DNA of 64,000 nucleotides from Sclerotiophoma versabilis (Eukaryota; Ascomycota; Dothideomycetes; Pleosporales; Didymellaceae): NCBI GenBank assembly GCA_012274445.1, contig JAAROD010000081.1, positions 372,001 through 436,000 on the forward strand, given 5' to 3'. The translations under genes were made by a program, and so were the position numbers. The stretch's first letter is position 1, and every line of letters starts with the position of its first letter. Below the pieces are notes generated by a model that was not told the DNA's origin, did no database searches, and saw only the letters and a list, made by a program, of their open reading frames with translations. Below, one piece after another: positions 1 to 8,625 of this stretch.

Positions 1-1
1 G

Positions 2-2101
2 GCTCTGCTTAACTATTCTCGATTGAAGCGATCCCTCGACAAAGCATGGAGCGAACTACCGCGCGATATCATTGCAAAATATATCGCTGTCGCCTGCGAT
101 CCGAAACAAATTGACATTGTTGCGACCAACCTTTTCTGGGATGGGCCCTCTACCTGGGTATTGGGACCAGGCAATAAAGGTGGCATTGAGTATCGGATTC
201 GACGGGACAAAGGTTCTCGTGGCCTTGAGGGAATGGAGTCTGTGCTCTCACGCATCAGTGAGCTTACTGGACGGGTGGACCTTCTGGTCTCTCTGCTTGC
301 AGATGGCAAAGTGTTAGACGATGCCGTATGCCTTATCTTCCTCCAGGTAACTAAGAGATGGCTGAGTCCTAACCGTAACATGAAGGCGACCCTTCTCCTT
401 GAGGCCGACGATGATCCACTCACGGCATTGATAGACGCCAAACTTTCAGAAGCGTTAGCTTCCACGTTCAAAGACAACTTTGCAAGATCACCACAACACA
501 TCATCGAGCTCATGAGTCAGTTGCTTCACAACTATGTTTCTGATCATCGGGCTAGGTCAGAACGACAAGCCAAGTCACATAAACCAAGCATTGCAAGTCT
601 GGGGAGCATAGTGAAGCGCGATTCAGGGCTTGGGGACAGAACTAGTGCAGGTGACACTTCGGAAGATGATCTTGTCTCCTTTGCAATAAGCATCATCAAC
701 ACAACAGTGGCGATACCGCAGTTCAAACGAGCATCCAGAACTGACGCTCTGCTTTCGCAAGTTATTGGGGACTTGCAATATCTGGTACACGCCCAACATC
801 AACCACCCATATCGCCAATCATCACAAACTCAGCACGTAGCCTTCTACAGGTTCTTAGCCCACCGGCACTTAGCGCAGACCAGAAAAAAGTCGATATTGA
901 CCCTCTGGCCTCTCATCGGATCACACTTCAAACAGCTCTTCGAGACCTCACCTCTCCTGAAGCTCCGGACCGCACATGGGCCCTCTCCACGCTTCACCAG
1001 CTAATCCAAAACAACTCGTCCTTCCCAGTCATTGACGTCCCGGCAACGACCTATCTCGTACTCTCCGCCTCCCTTGCAGACCCAGAATCGTACGTTCACA
1101 GCACCGCGATTCCTGTCCTGGTCAGCCTCGCACTCGGCGCGCCACACCCCACCATCAAAATACTCGTGGACGCGTTCCTTGACGTGGACGAACGCAGCCT
1201 TGCCTTGTCGAAGGGTCACATGACGGACGAGAAAGAGCGGGAATTGCAGGAAAGCCTAGAATATCGTCTGCGCGTTGGTGAGGTCCTGAACAAGATCCTC
1301 CTTGCGGATGAATTGGGGCATAATAAGGGTAGCAGGGGGATCCAGTACACCAGTATCAGACACATGACTTCAGCCTGTCTTTCATTAGCCTCACGCCGTG
1401 GTCAACGCCATAGAACGCAGTCATCCCGCCAAGCTGTATCATTACAAATTGTGCAGCAGCAAGAAGAGGCCGAAGCTGCATGGGGCGGTCCGATACCCAA
1501 CATCCTCGAGCCTGATGGAGAGGCTTCGACTTCCGATCAGGCAGACTACGAGGCTCTCAACAAGATCGTTAAAGGATGGGAGCACACAGGAATCGAAGAG
1601 GACGTGAGGATCCGAGCAAGCGCAATGAGTATCTTTGGCACTGTACTGGAGAAGCGGATAAGATTCGTTGGGCAGGCGACGGTCGATGCGGGCTTGCAGG
1701 TTGTGCTGCTGGTCTTGACCATGGAGACTGCGGAGAAGTTTTTTATATTAAGACGAGCGGCGGTACTAGTTGTCATGGGGCTTCTGAGAGCGCTAGATGA
1801 AGTGCTGGATGCTGGCGAGGATGCTAATGTAGGTTTGGGGATGAGGCAACAGGATGAAGTGGAACGCGTGCTCAGGTGGGCAAGGGATGAAGATGGGGAC
1901 GAGCTTGTGAGGGATCATGCGGCAAATGTGGTGGAGGGGTTGGAAACACTGCGAATGAAGAAGCTATACAAGATCAGAGATGAAGGCATGAAGTTGGGGC
2001 CAGATCTAGGGCTTGAGGGCGGGTTGAGGGGTCTCAATGTCAGGCCTGATGTGAAGGATGGCGAGAGAAAGCGGAGGGTGGTGGTGGAAGAGATGGAATA
2101 G
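2..2101 (+). CDS. RTP1/TANGO6-like RNA polymerase II nuclear-import factor, 5' partial
   Basis: The reading frame is open from the first bases of the window to a TAG at 2099-2101, so the gene starts outside. About 700 residues are visible, helical throughout and without introns. The middle part (around 961-1180, DRTWALSTLHQLI followed by SYVHSTAIPVLVSLA) fits the RTP1 C1 HEAT-like region. The last 100 residues fit the second conserved C-terminal block. In yeast, Rtp1 helps assembled RNA polymerase II reach the nucleus and binds nucleoporins and polymerase subunits; the animal relative is TANGO6. Assignment rests on recognised conserved segments, not on a catalytic motif. The only in-window start codons near the edge are internal, so no start can be given. 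Confidence 0.72.
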   Translation, partial: ALLNYSRLKRSLDKAWSELPRDIIAKYIAVACDPKQIDIVATNLFWDGPSTWVLGPGNKGGIEYRIRRDKGSRGLEGMESVLSRISELTGRVDLLVSLLADGKVLDDAVCLIFLQVTKRWLSPNRNMKATLLLEADDDPLTALIDAKLSEALASTFKDNFARSPQHIIELMSQLLHNYVSDHRARSERQAKSHKPSIASLGSIVKRDSGLGDRTSAGDTSEDDLVSFAISIINTTVAIPQFKRASRTDALLSQVIGDLQYLVHAQHQPPISPIITNSARSLLQVLSPPALSADQKKVDIDPLASHRITLQTALRDLTSPEAPDRTWALSTLHQLIQNNSSFPVIDVPATTYLVLSASLADPESYVHSTAIPVLVSLALGAPHPTIKILVDAFLDVDERSLALSKGHMTDEKERELQESLEYRLRVGEVLNKILLADELGHNKGSRGIQYTSIRHMTSACLSLASRRGQRHRTQSSRQAVSLQIVQQQEEAEAAWGGPIPNILEPDGEASTSDQADYEALNKIVKGWEHTGIEEDVRIRASAMSIFGTVLEKRIRFVGQATVDAGLQVVLLVLTMETAEKFFILRRAAVLVVMGLLRALDEVLDAGEDANVGLGMRQQDEVERVLRWARDEDGDELVRDHAANVVEGLETLRMKKLYKIRDEGMKLGPDLGLEGGLRGLNVRPDVKDGERKRRVVVEEME

Positions 2102-2328
2102 CACAGCGCTACCTCTATATAGCTCGAATCCAATGTCCATGTCCTTCGAAGCCCGTCGTCGACTTGCGCCGTGTGCGCATGTTCTGCGGTATCAGGTAGT
2201 CGTCTTGTGCCAGACCACGCAGCTGGGCTGTGGGGCGCTAGTTCCTGCATCCCGTGTCTCTCTTCGCACTCGTAGGGCCGTTGGTGTGATAGATTTTGAT
2301 ATCATGTCTACAGTCCCAGCTCTCAGGC

Positions 2329-2783
2329 TCAACCACTCATGGCCGTGTCCTTGGTCGGCTTGGCTTCCACGCCGTCAGCCTGTCCAATCCACAGGACGTT
2401 GTTGCATCGTATCAAGACCTGGCCAAGCGTGCCTGAGCTGACGCCATTGACGAATTCTTCCGTGTTGGAGAGCTGGATGTTCATGTAGAGGTCGACGGAG
2501 ACGAGTCTGCCCTTGTATTCGGTCTCGCCCCACTTGAGGCGCACAACAATGTCCTTGTCGACGCTGCAGACAGTCAGTACACAGTCGACGATGGAGGCGC
2601 GGGGTGCAGTGGGGTGGTAGGCGCAGTGGCAGGCGCAGTGGCAGGCGCAGTGGCAGGCGCAGTGGAAGGGTGATGGGTTGCGACGTACAGGCTCTGGAGC
2701 AGCGGCCGGGGGTTGAAGGGTGCGACGGCCTAGACGCTGTTAGCACTGGGTGTCTCGGGCGGCACACGCGCACTCACGGCCAT
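2329..2783 (-). CDS. Small nuclear ribonucleoprotein Sm-F
   Basis: Three exons on the minus strand: 2778-2783 (only ATG GCC), 2689-2729 and 2329-2563, giving 93 residues (human SmF has 86). Intron 1 (48 nt) has donor GTGAGT and a CTAAC branch site; intron 2 (125 nt) has donor GTACGT. The protein reads PRPLLQSLVDKDIVVRLKWG, then the Sm1 segment EYKGRLVSVDLYMN and the Sm2 segment VLIRCNNVLWI, which is the SmF pattern. SmF is one of seven proteins forming the ring on spliceosomal U snRNAs in the nucleus. It is divergent from the CZIB gene with 205 bp between the two start codons. Intron 2 carries a 12-bp minisatellite. Confidence 0.93.
2621..2668. repeat. 12-bp minisatellite, four units, in SmF intron 2
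   Basis: Four head-to-tail copies of GCGCAGTGGCAG (2621-2632, 2633-2644, 2645-2656, 2657-2668). The first three are identical and the last has one change. The repeat lies wholly inside the 125-nt second intron of SmF and explains why this intron is longer than the others nearby. Confidence 0.9.
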
Positions 2784-2988
2784 GTTTGCGACTGTGGGAT
2801 GGGTGTCGAGAATGCAGCTCCAGGCTCGAGGCGGTCGCGCATTGTCGCGCCCAGCTTTCTCGAAATCGCGCACGGACCGCTGCGGTGCAGCACTGCAGCA
2901 CTGCAGCACCGATTGGCCAGCCCCGCCCCCGCGGCGAGCATCATTCACGTTCACAGCCGCATTCCCACAGCACCCCCTCAGCGTCAAC

Positions 2989-3573
2989 ATGGTGCTCGCA
3001 CTAGCCCTCAAGGCCGAGCTCAACGGCGTGACCGACCTCCGCCCCCTCGACACCGAAGACGCGCCCTTCTACTACACGTTCAAGGTGCAATGCACGTCGT
3101 GTCGCGAGACACACCCCAACTGGGTATCGGTGAGCCGCTTCGAGCAGAACGAGATCAGCGGCAGCAAGGGTGAGGCCAATTTCGTGTGGAAGTGCAAGAA
3201 CTGTAAGGTCTTTCTCACTGTCCTCTGCGCTGAGGCTCGCCGCTGACGCCTTCCCAGCGTGAACACTCGGCGAATATCAAGGCCGCGCCGGCTGCCTACG
3301 AGCGCTCCGATCCGCCCAAGATGAAGAACATACTCGAGTTCGACTGCAGGGGGCTTGAGTTTGTCGAGTTCAAGGCTGATGCACGTCCTCTTCTGCATGC
3401 AAGTGAAGAGACTGGCTGACGAGTACCAGGGCGAATGGCTTGCCACGGGCGAGGAGTCGGGCACCAAGTTCGAGAACATTGAGCTACATGAGGGCGAGTG
3501 GTTCGACTACGACGAGAAGGCGAGCGAGGAGGTCAGCATTACGAACCTAGTCTGGGAAGTACGACGCGCCTAA
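2989..3573 (+). CDS. CXXC zinc-binding protein (CZIB / DUF866, UPF0587 family)
   Basis: Exons 2989-3207, 3258-3380 and 3430-3573 give 161 residues, the usual family size (human C1orf123/CZIB is 160). Two zinc-ligand CXXC pairs are present: CTSC near residue 34 and CKNC near residue 70. The conserved CRGLEFVEF and FDYDEKASEEVSI segments follow, and the protein ends WEVRRA. Intron 1 (50 nt) opens GTCTTT. Intron 2 (49 nt, 3381-3429) opens GCACGT and closes CAG, so it is a GC-AG intron; reading through it meets a stop, and removing it restores the family sequence exactly. The biochemical role of the family is not established. The first ATG after the SmF divergence was taken as start. Confidence 0.92.
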
Positions 3574-3933
3574 AGGTCGAGTTCACGACCACGCAGCGAG
3601 GCAGGGGAACAAGCCTGGTTGAGGGCGCGGCAAAACATGGCCGCAAAACCGCTGGCAAAGACGGTGGCAAAATCACTTGCCAAATCGCTTGCCAAGACGG
3701 CGGCGCACTGAGTCGTAGGACAAGGCAGAACAACCAGCCAGCTTTGACTGTTTGCATTAAGAAGGAATATCAAAGACCCACCAAACGCACTTGCTGATGC
3801 AGCCGTCTATGTACAAGCCCAAAACCTACGTGACAACGAACTGGTATTTGCAGCACATGTCCCATGCCAATGTCCACTGGAAAACTCCTGGAACGCCAGC
3901 AGCAGGGTGCCGTCATGGCTCCCTCACCGCCAC

Positions 3934-5160
3934 TCAGATGCCCAAATAGTACTTTGCCCTCTCGTAGACGAAGAAGCTGGTGGCAACCATGGGCACCACT
4001 TTGACGTATCCTATCGTCAGGCCCACGAAGTAGCCCCTCCAACCCCGCTCCACGTATATCTTCTTCGCAACTTCGGCGATACCTAATCTATGCCCGTCAC
4101 CCACTACACCACCGACTTGCATTCGCCGACGTATCACCTCGAGCGGGTACGACACTGTCTGTGAGATGAAGCCGGCAATACCGCCGGTAGTCAGCTCCGC
4201 CCAGTAGCGCAGTTGTGCGGGCTTCTGGCTCGTCGTCGCTGTCTCTTCGCGCCCAGTGTTTGGTAGGACGGTGTAAGGCGCAAGGGCCGGCCAGCGCATC
4301 ATGTCGCTCATGGTATCGTGCGCAAGGAATGAGGCTCCGGCATACGGCACCATACCAAGCAGCGTGGGTGTGAAGCCGCGGAAGAAGTTACCCAGCCCAG
4401 TCTGTGGCGTCAACTTCTCCACGGCTTGGGCTGCGGTTGCGCTGAGTACGTTGGAGGGGTTGTGCGACGTCGGTGCAGCATGCTCGCCGTATATCTTGCG
4501 CACGATGGAGCCCAGGTTGGACTTCTCGCCCGCGCGGGTTTCGAACGCGAGGCGCACACGAATGACCTCGAGTGGGTAGGTGAAGAAGACGCTCACCATG
4601 CCTGCCAGACTGCCCGACACGAAGCGACGACCAGGAGTCTCTTGAGCCTTGGAGTGGATCACGCGCGCCCGAATCTGCTCATACGCGAGGAACTTGATGC
4701 CCGCGTAGGGGAAAATTCGCAGCAGTGTTGCGGAATGGCCCTTGAACAGCCCCCGCACACCGGTCTGCAGGTAGATGTCGCGCACAGCGGTGGGGAAGCC
4801 GGTCCATGAGCCTGAGTATTTTGCGAATTGCGGGTTCTGCGTCTGGAAGAGGATCTTCACGCGGTCGAGGGGGCCCACGACGGTCTTGGCTGCGCAGCCT
4901 GCTATCCCACCCGCGATGCCGCTCTTTACCAGGTATTCGTAGCTTTTCTTGTCTACTTTTCTTGTTCTGCCCTCGGCTGAGTGTGAGTGTGTGTCGTTCC
5001 CTGAGCGCGACGGCACCATGGCGTCACCGTCCGTGGGACATAGTGGCGGATTCGTCATGCTGCTGCTGGCACCCTTCGTTTCGGCGTGCCTGTCCGCATG
5101 GCGGGTCAGGATGTGCGTGTCCATGGGGGAAGCGTCATGGCGGAGGGCGGGCGAGGACAT
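3934..5160 (-). CDS. Mitochondrial carrier of the Leu5 / SLC25A42 type (coenzyme A transport)
   Basis: Single exon, 408 residues. Three mitochondrial-carrier repeats are visible with their signatures: GPLDRVKILFQ, TYPLEVIRVRL and SYPLEVIRRRMQ. The family is known for moving coenzyme A (or its precursors) across the inner mitochondrial membrane, and yeast Leu5 is the reference member. The repeats are preceded by about 80 hydrophilic residues rich in His, Ser and Thr, longer than in the yeast protein. The frame stays open upstream to 5463, but the only in-frame ATG in that stretch is at 5160, which is why it was chosen. It is divergent from the METTL4-like gene. Substrate is inferred from family only. 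Confidence 0.88.
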   Translation of the reverse strand: MSSPALRHDASPMDTHILTRHADRHAETKGASSSMTNPPLCPTDGDAMVPSRSGNDTHSHSAEGRTRKVDKKSYEYLVKSGIAGGIAGCAAKTVVGPLDRVKILFQTQNPQFAKYSGSWTGFPTAVRDIYLQTGVRGLFKGHSATLLRIFPYAGIKFLAYEQIRARVIHSKAQETPGRRFVSGSLAGMVSVFFTYPLEVIRVRLAFETRAGEKSNLGSIVRKIYGEHAAPTSHNPSNVLSATAAQAVEKLTPQTGLGNFFRGFTPTLLGMVPYAGASFLAHDTMSDMMRWPALAPYTVLPNTGREETATTSQKPAQLRYWAELTTGGIAGFISQTVSYPLEVIRRRMQVGGVVGDGHRLGIAEVAKKIYVERGWRGYFVGLTIGYVKVVPMVATSFFVYERAKYYLGI

Positions 5161-5600
5161 GCCAGGGCTCGTGACTACCGCGACATGGGGTGTGTTTCTG
5201 TGTGGATATCCGTCGAGTTTTGGGAGAGATTGTGAGTAGGTCTCACTAAGCTCGGGACGTGGAGAGGTTTGTGGGGGATTAGAATGCGCCGCCCGTGTGT
5301 GGTCGAGATGCGGCTCCAGGCCATGACGTTGAGCCGAGGATCTTGCATCTCTTCCCGGACAAGCTGGCGTTTGACCGACAATACGCGGAAAGCTCCACGG
5401 CCGGCGACAGCGACAACTCTGTACATTCACACATCTGAGCTGTAGTCGGTGATAGCGCACCAAGCGAATGGGAGTTGCTACTTCCGAAGTGTTGGTGAAG
5501 GTGTAGGAGTTGTCTAATGCGGCAGTGATGATTTATGTAAATTTTGCAGCTCTTGCCCTGAGTGCTCTCTTACTTCTTATACATCCATGAGCTGCTTGCA

Positions 5601-6950
5601 ATGGTACACAACCAGAGGAGCGCCATACTCTACCAAAGTGCGGACCGTGAGATTACCCTCATCGATATACCCACATCTATTGCCTTCGCTCAAGGCCGCC
5701 CCGACACGCCCTTTTCCACGCCACCATTAGAAGAACCGATCCAGTCAAAGGAAGAGTACAAACCCAAGGCGAGCAAGACCACAGGGACCACTTCGGACGA
5801 CACAGCGCACCATGGGCTATACAAACCATTGATCCAGCAAGCCCTGCTCGACATCAGAGCTCACGTTCCTGGCTCATGGTGTGCTCCCAGGCAAGTTTTC
5901 CCTCACCACTCAAAACTCAGTAAGGGTGCAGTGGGGACCACCGATTTGGAGAAAGAGCTAGAACATCGATTTCGAGAGTGGATTGCCGGCGGGAAGAGTC
6001 ATGTTCACGAACGTTCATTCGACTTTCAGACGATGATGGCTTCGCTGGGTGCACCAGAGGTTCAGCCAACGACTGCCGAAAACAATGCACAACAATGGCT
6101 TGTATCATACTCTGCATTCGCGGGAGATGATGGCATACATCCTGGAGGTACCGCAGACTGGTCGCCCGCGTTCTACAACCCTCAGAGTCAATCCCTGAAC
6201 CTGACCGTCTCCCGAGCTGGGGCCGAGAAAGAGCGAGAATCTGTCGCTTATCACTTCGCGGTACCGCCATTTTCTGCCTTCTTCCTCGGGGACTGCGACC
6301 ACCCAGACTCTTTTCGTTCATCCTTTCGTGATGTCACGGACGAGCACAATCTCCCACGACATTTCGATCTGGTTCTGTTGGATCCTCCATGGCCGAACCG
6401 ATCAGCTAAGCGCAAAGGCGCCTACGAGCAGATTGGAGGCATGCCGTACTTGAAGAAGATGCTACTCAAGATGGACATTGACAACTACCTTGAGCACAAC
6501 GCTCTCGTGGGCATCTGGATCACCAACAAACCAGCTTTGCGAGACCATGTGCTTGGCCCAGGAGGACTGTTTGAGACGTGGAACGTTGGACTAATTGAGG
6601 AATGGATCTGGATCAAAACGACTACCAGAGGGGAGCCAATGTTTGATATTGACAACGCTATGCGGAAGCCGTATGAAGTACTACTTCTGGGGCGAGCGGC
6701 ACCAAATTCGTGGACCGCGATGACACATGCGTCCAACCCTCGGAAAAGGGTGATTGCTGCTGTACCGGATATACACTCACGGAAGCCGTGTCTGAAAGAC
6801 TTGCTGGAATCGTATATGCCAGATCCTACGGATTACAGTGCACTTGAAGTGTTTGCTCGGTACCTTGTTACTGGCTGGATGTCTTGGGGGAATGAGGTGC
6901 TCAAGTTCAATTCCGACATTTACTGGGCAAATCACACAGACACACGGTAA
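5601..6950 (+). CDS. MT-A70 family adenine N6-methyltransferase, METTL4-like
   Basis: Single exon, 449 residues. The catalytic DPPW motif of MT-A70 enzymes is present in FDLVLLDPPWPN at about residue 260, followed by LVGIWITNK, IEEWIWIKTT and the MRKPYEVLLLGR segment, all typical of the METTL4 branch rather than the METTL3/METTL14 branch. Enzymes of this branch transfer a methyl group from S-adenosylmethionine to N6 of adenine; human METTL4 acts on U2 snRNA, and DNA activity has been debated. The frame opens at 5562 with a GTG, but the first ATG is 5601. The N-terminal 200 residues are poorly conserved, as usual. Which substrate the fungal enzyme uses cannot be told from sequence. Confidence 0.88.
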   Translation: MVHNQRSAILYQSADREITLIDIPTSIAFAQGRPDTPFSTPPLEEPIQSKEEYKPKASKTTGTTSDDTAHHGLYKPLIQQALLDIRAHVPGSWCAPRQVFPHHSKLSKGAVGTTDLEKELEHRFREWIAGGKSHVHERSFDFQTMMASLGAPEVQPTTAENNAQQWLVSYSAFAGDDGIHPGGTADWSPAFYNPQSQSLNLTVSRAGAEKERESVAYHFAVPPFSAFFLGDCDHPDSFRSSFRDVTDEHNLPRHFDLVLLDPPWPNRSAKRKGAYEQIGGMPYLKKMLLKMDIDNYLEHNALVGIWITNKPALRDHVLGPGGLFETWNVGLIEEWIWIKTTTRGEPMFDIDNAMRKPYEVLLLGRAAPNSWTAMTHASNPRKRVIAAVPDIHSRKPCLKDLLESYMPDPTDYSALEVFARYLVTGWMSWGNEVLKFNSDIYWANHTDTR

Positions 6951-7136
6951 ATACCGAGATGACGTATACAGCAGCTCGAGTCATAGTATAAGGGGATGGG
7001 AACTCGTCATGGAGCTTATATAATACATCTGTGATATAATGTTGTGAATTACAATCTAATAGACCTCAGAAGGCCCTCCTAATATCCGCAATGCAAAACC
7101 TGTAAACTTTCGGACACGGACCCTGATCTGATTCTC

Positions 7137-7970
7137 TCATAGCTCATCATGATGCTCGTACCCCATTTGCCTCTTCTGAAAGTTCAGAATATGGGTCAAG
7201 AATCTCGGATCGATGTGGATAAAGTCAATTAGGCCAAGCGCAATCATGATGAGGAAGCCGAATCCAATACCTAATAGCACCGCATCCCACTGCCTGCTGA
7301 CTTTTCTGAACCACGCCTTCGTATCCTCGACCGCGATGTTCTGATCCTGGGCCAACCTCGCGCTCATTAGTCCTGGCAATCCGTCCAAACTCATAGCATT
7401 GTTCAGCTTCTGGAAGTCCATCATCTCCCTTCTCTCTATCTTCCTCGCAGCCCAAGCCTCCAGTGTCTCACGTCCGTCTTTGTCGTCGTCATGGTCGGCG
7501 AAAGCGGTTGCGTCACCTTCCTCGACGCCAGGAAGCGTGCTGAATCCGCAACTGGTCTGCACTTTCTTGATCTTCAGAACAATGATTGCGCGCGCACCAG
7601 TGATATCGACCGTATCGCCGTTCTCAGAGGCCATCTTCGCGCGCAGCTGGTTGAAGTGTTGATCCCATTTCTCCACGACGCGGCCTGTGCCGAATAGTCG
7701 CAGGGTCCTTGCGTTGACACCTGAAGAGCTGAAGAGCAGCGTCAGGCGTCCATTTTCGTTGACGTGAGAGATGGTCTCGCAGCCGTGTCCAGTAGCGTCG
7801 AGGTAAGCAACTGTGTTAGGACCAAGGATGGAGAAGGTTTGCGAAGGCTGTCCTTTGGGGGAGATGTTGATGTGGTCTCCTGCCCAGGGTGCGCTGGCAA
7901 CGTAGAAGAGAGGCTGGGCGTTGATGAATGCAACGTGATCATTGTTTAGTGAAGTGTGGAACTTGGGCAT
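7137..7970 (-). CDS. PNPOx-fold (FMN-binding split barrel) protein with C-terminal membrane segment
   Basis: Single exon, 277 residues, ATG at 7970. The N-terminal 150 residues match the pyridoxamine 5'-phosphate oxidase-like fold seen in fungal FMN-binding proteins: FINAQPLFYVASAP, then HINISPKG, TVAYLDATGHGCETISHVNENGRLTLLF and LRLFGTGRVV. This is followed by an acidic, charged stretch and near the C-terminus one clear hydrophobic helix (about residues 228-248, AVLLGIGFGFLIMIALGLI). The tail after the helix is short and hydrophilic. The enzyme activity of this fungal group is unknown; a tail-anchored or single-pass membrane location is inferred from the helix. Divergent from the PPR gene, 655 bp apart. 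Confidence 0.78.
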   Translation of the reverse strand: MPKFHTSLNNDHVAFINAQPLFYVASAPWAGDHINISPKGQPSQTFSILGPNTVAYLDATGHGCETISHVNENGRLTLLFSSSGVNARTLRLFGTGRVVEKWDQHFNQLRAKMASENGDTVDITGARAIIVLKIKKVQTSCGFSTLPGVEEGDATAFADHDDDKDGRETLEAWAARKIERREMMDFQKLNNAMSLDGLPGLMSARLAQDQNIAVEDTKAWFRKVSRQWDAVLLGIGFGFLIMIALGLIDFIHIDPRFLTHILNFQKRQMGYEHHDEL

Positions 7971-8625
7971 GTTGGCGGCTGGCTATGTTGTTGTGGATAT
8001 AGTTGTCCTGATGCGGAGTGGAAGGGGGAAGAGGACGGCCGGCCAGGTGGGCTATGGCTTTAGTGTAAGGTGTTGCACGAGTCGTTGACCTCACAAATCT
8101 CCAATTTGGCACCGTCTCTTTTCCAGTCCAATATTCTGTCAAATTGGGTCCGATATGCTTGGACATTTTTGCGACATTTTGCAGATTGGCTGCTTAATAA
8201 GCCGAGCTTACTGCAGCTGGTTAGGAGGCATGATGCTGCAACCCATGGCTGTGAGGTGCCCCATGTCGAATGGATGTGGTTGCAGTATTGGATGCCGTAG
8301 TGTATCCGCAGAGATTAGACCCAAGTCAGGTTTTCCGCAAGGGACCTCACGGTTCTTGCTGGCCTTCGCAACATCTAATGCCAAGACTGGAGTGGTCGGC
8401 GTTTTTGGACAGCTCCCGATGCTACGATAATCTTCAGGATCTAGTCAAACACGCATTGCACGTATCCAAACGCGCAATTCGCATATTCGGAGCCGTCCAG
8501 TACATTGCAGTATCGCCCGCGCACTCTGTCACCCATTCCTGTCCCCCAAAGTGCGTCGAATCGCCCCACGCCCCGCGATTTGCATCGCCGCCGCTCCGCA
8601 CTCTGTGCAGCATGCCCCGGTAGCA

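Noticed and set aside
3934..5463. Longer N-terminus for the Leu5-type carrier beginning at 5463
   Set aside because: The extra 101 codons have no ATG; the frame start there is TTG and the sequence is unlike carriers.
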